A stretch of 64,000 nt of DNA from an uncultured Bacteroidales bacterium (GTDB lineage Bacteria > Bacteroidota > Bacteroidia > Bacteroidales > Paludibacteraceae). Made by a program: the position numbers and the translations under genes. The stretch is from the NCBI GenBank assembly GCA_946626605.1, contig CAMOUL010000007.1:1-64000 (forward strand), in the 5' to 3' direction. Positions within the stretch are counted from its first letter, which is position 1. Each line of letters opens with the position of its first letter. The notes below the pieces were generated by a model, which saw only the letters and a list, made by a program, of their open reading frames with translations, searched no databases and was not told where the DNA came from. This document shows, piece by piece, positions 63,473 through 64,000 of the stretch.

Positions 63473-64000
63473 ATGATGAAACGAATTGTATTTATCCTTT
63501 TCGCCCTCTGCTGCCTCTGCTGCGGAGTGCGAGCAGAGAATCGTTGGGGCGTGATCGATCGGCCTCATGAGATTCGTGTGGGTTGGGGAGACCAGCTCTT
63601 TGAGACCTTGATGTGGCATAAACCCACAGCTATCATCACCTCCATGCCTACCACCTGGCAAAAGACCTACAAAGAGAACTTCGTCTACAGCCAGCATATA
63701 TGGGTGGAGTATCATTATCGCTTTAAGTACTGGGTGTCCTTCGGCGGTATGATCGACGGTAGTGGTGTGCAGTGGGACGACGTGATACGAGACGGCTCGG
63801 GCGCAGAAGTCGGACGAAACAAGAACCAACATTTCTTCAACTTGGTCATCATGCCTACGGTGCGTTTCACCTATTACCATCATCCGAATGTCAACCTCTA
63901 TTCCGGGCTTGGATTTGGACTCGATATCAACGGAGGGACGGAAACCGATGCCAAAGGCAAACATACTGCTGTTGGCGCAGCATTCAACTTGACCGTGTTT
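63473..64000 (+). CDS. Outer-membrane beta-barrel protein, 3' end outside the window
   Basis: 176 codons are visible and open to the window end. ATGATG start, signal peptide MMKRIVFILFALCCLCCGVRA. Alternating beta-strand sequence with aromatic girdles (HIWVEYHYRFKYWVSFGGM, LVIMPTVRFTYYHH, LYSGLGFGLDING) fits a small barrel of the Bacteroidota OmpW/porin-like kind. No further assignment is possible from the fragment. Confidence 0.75.
   Translation, partial: MMKRIVFILFALCCLCCGVRAENRWGVIDRPHEIRVGWGDQLFETLMWHKPTAIITSMPTTWQKTYKENFVYSQHIWVEYHYRFKYWVSFGGMIDGSGVQWDDVIRDGSGAEVGRNKNQHFFNLVIMPTVRFTYYHHPNVNLYSGLGFGLDINGGTETDAKGKHTAVGAAFNLTVF

Overview
The window looks like a chromosome segment of a Bacteroidales bacterium. 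Most transcription units start with the Bacteroidota -7 box TAnnTTTGC, few genes have a Shine-Dalgarno site, and the gene content is typical of the order: omega subunit next to bamD and coaBC, a DUF3276 PUR-domain protein, nusB-yajC-ybbR, DUF4494, DUF4105, a glsA/glsB glycine-lipid pair and several lipoproteins. The family or genus cannot be fixed from the sequence.

Region 1 (1-23580) is an accessory defence region at the 3' end of the methylmalonyl-CoA mutase gene. The end of that gene occurs three times: in the gene (1995-2090), at 11174-11269 (32 identical codons' worth of protein, 13 purely synonymous differences) and as a shorter copy at 23550-23579. These copies cut the region into island A (about 9 kb: two unknown small genes, a structured intergenic RNA candidate, a type III restriction-modification pair in mod-res order, and an AbiE-type toxin-antitoxin pair) and island B (about 12 kb: a graveyard of truncated genes sharing one 3'-end hairpin module, a DUF1016 nuclease, a HhH/PD-(D/E)XK-like nuclease, a second type III pair in res-mod order, a winged-helix protein with a membrane anchor, a zinc-knuckle protein and an unknown protein). 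No integrase or transposase is visible. Short hairpins with about 35-bp spacing flank the modules.

Region 2 (23678-29567) is an envelope cluster: a BMP-like lipoprotein, a lipoprotein that joins a periplasmic-binding-protein fold to a C13 (legumain/GPI8-type) cysteine peptidase, a lipoprotein of unknown function, and a secreted FGE-sulfatase-type (C-lectin fold) protein preceded by a strongly folded GC-rich element. This is the best candidate for an undescribed system outside the defence genes.

Region 3 (29524-64000) is core chromosome. It holds yifB/comM, valS, bamD-rpoZ-coaBC, a DUF3276 gene, a long plus-strand operon (nusB, yajC, ybbR, a DegT aminotransferase, rpoN, a PAP2-like protein, DUF4105, a phosphodiesterase-like protein, DUF4494, glsA, glsB, a YggS-HAD fusion, patB), a convergent eight-gene minus-strand operon (nitroreductase, pdxA, alaS, gtrA-like, guaD, lplA, an aminotransferase, an AsmA-like protein), pepP, htpG and the start of an outer-membrane protein gene. 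Heptanucleotide tandem repeats typical of the spacers also lie inside coaBC, valS, alaS, yggS and at the end of lplA.
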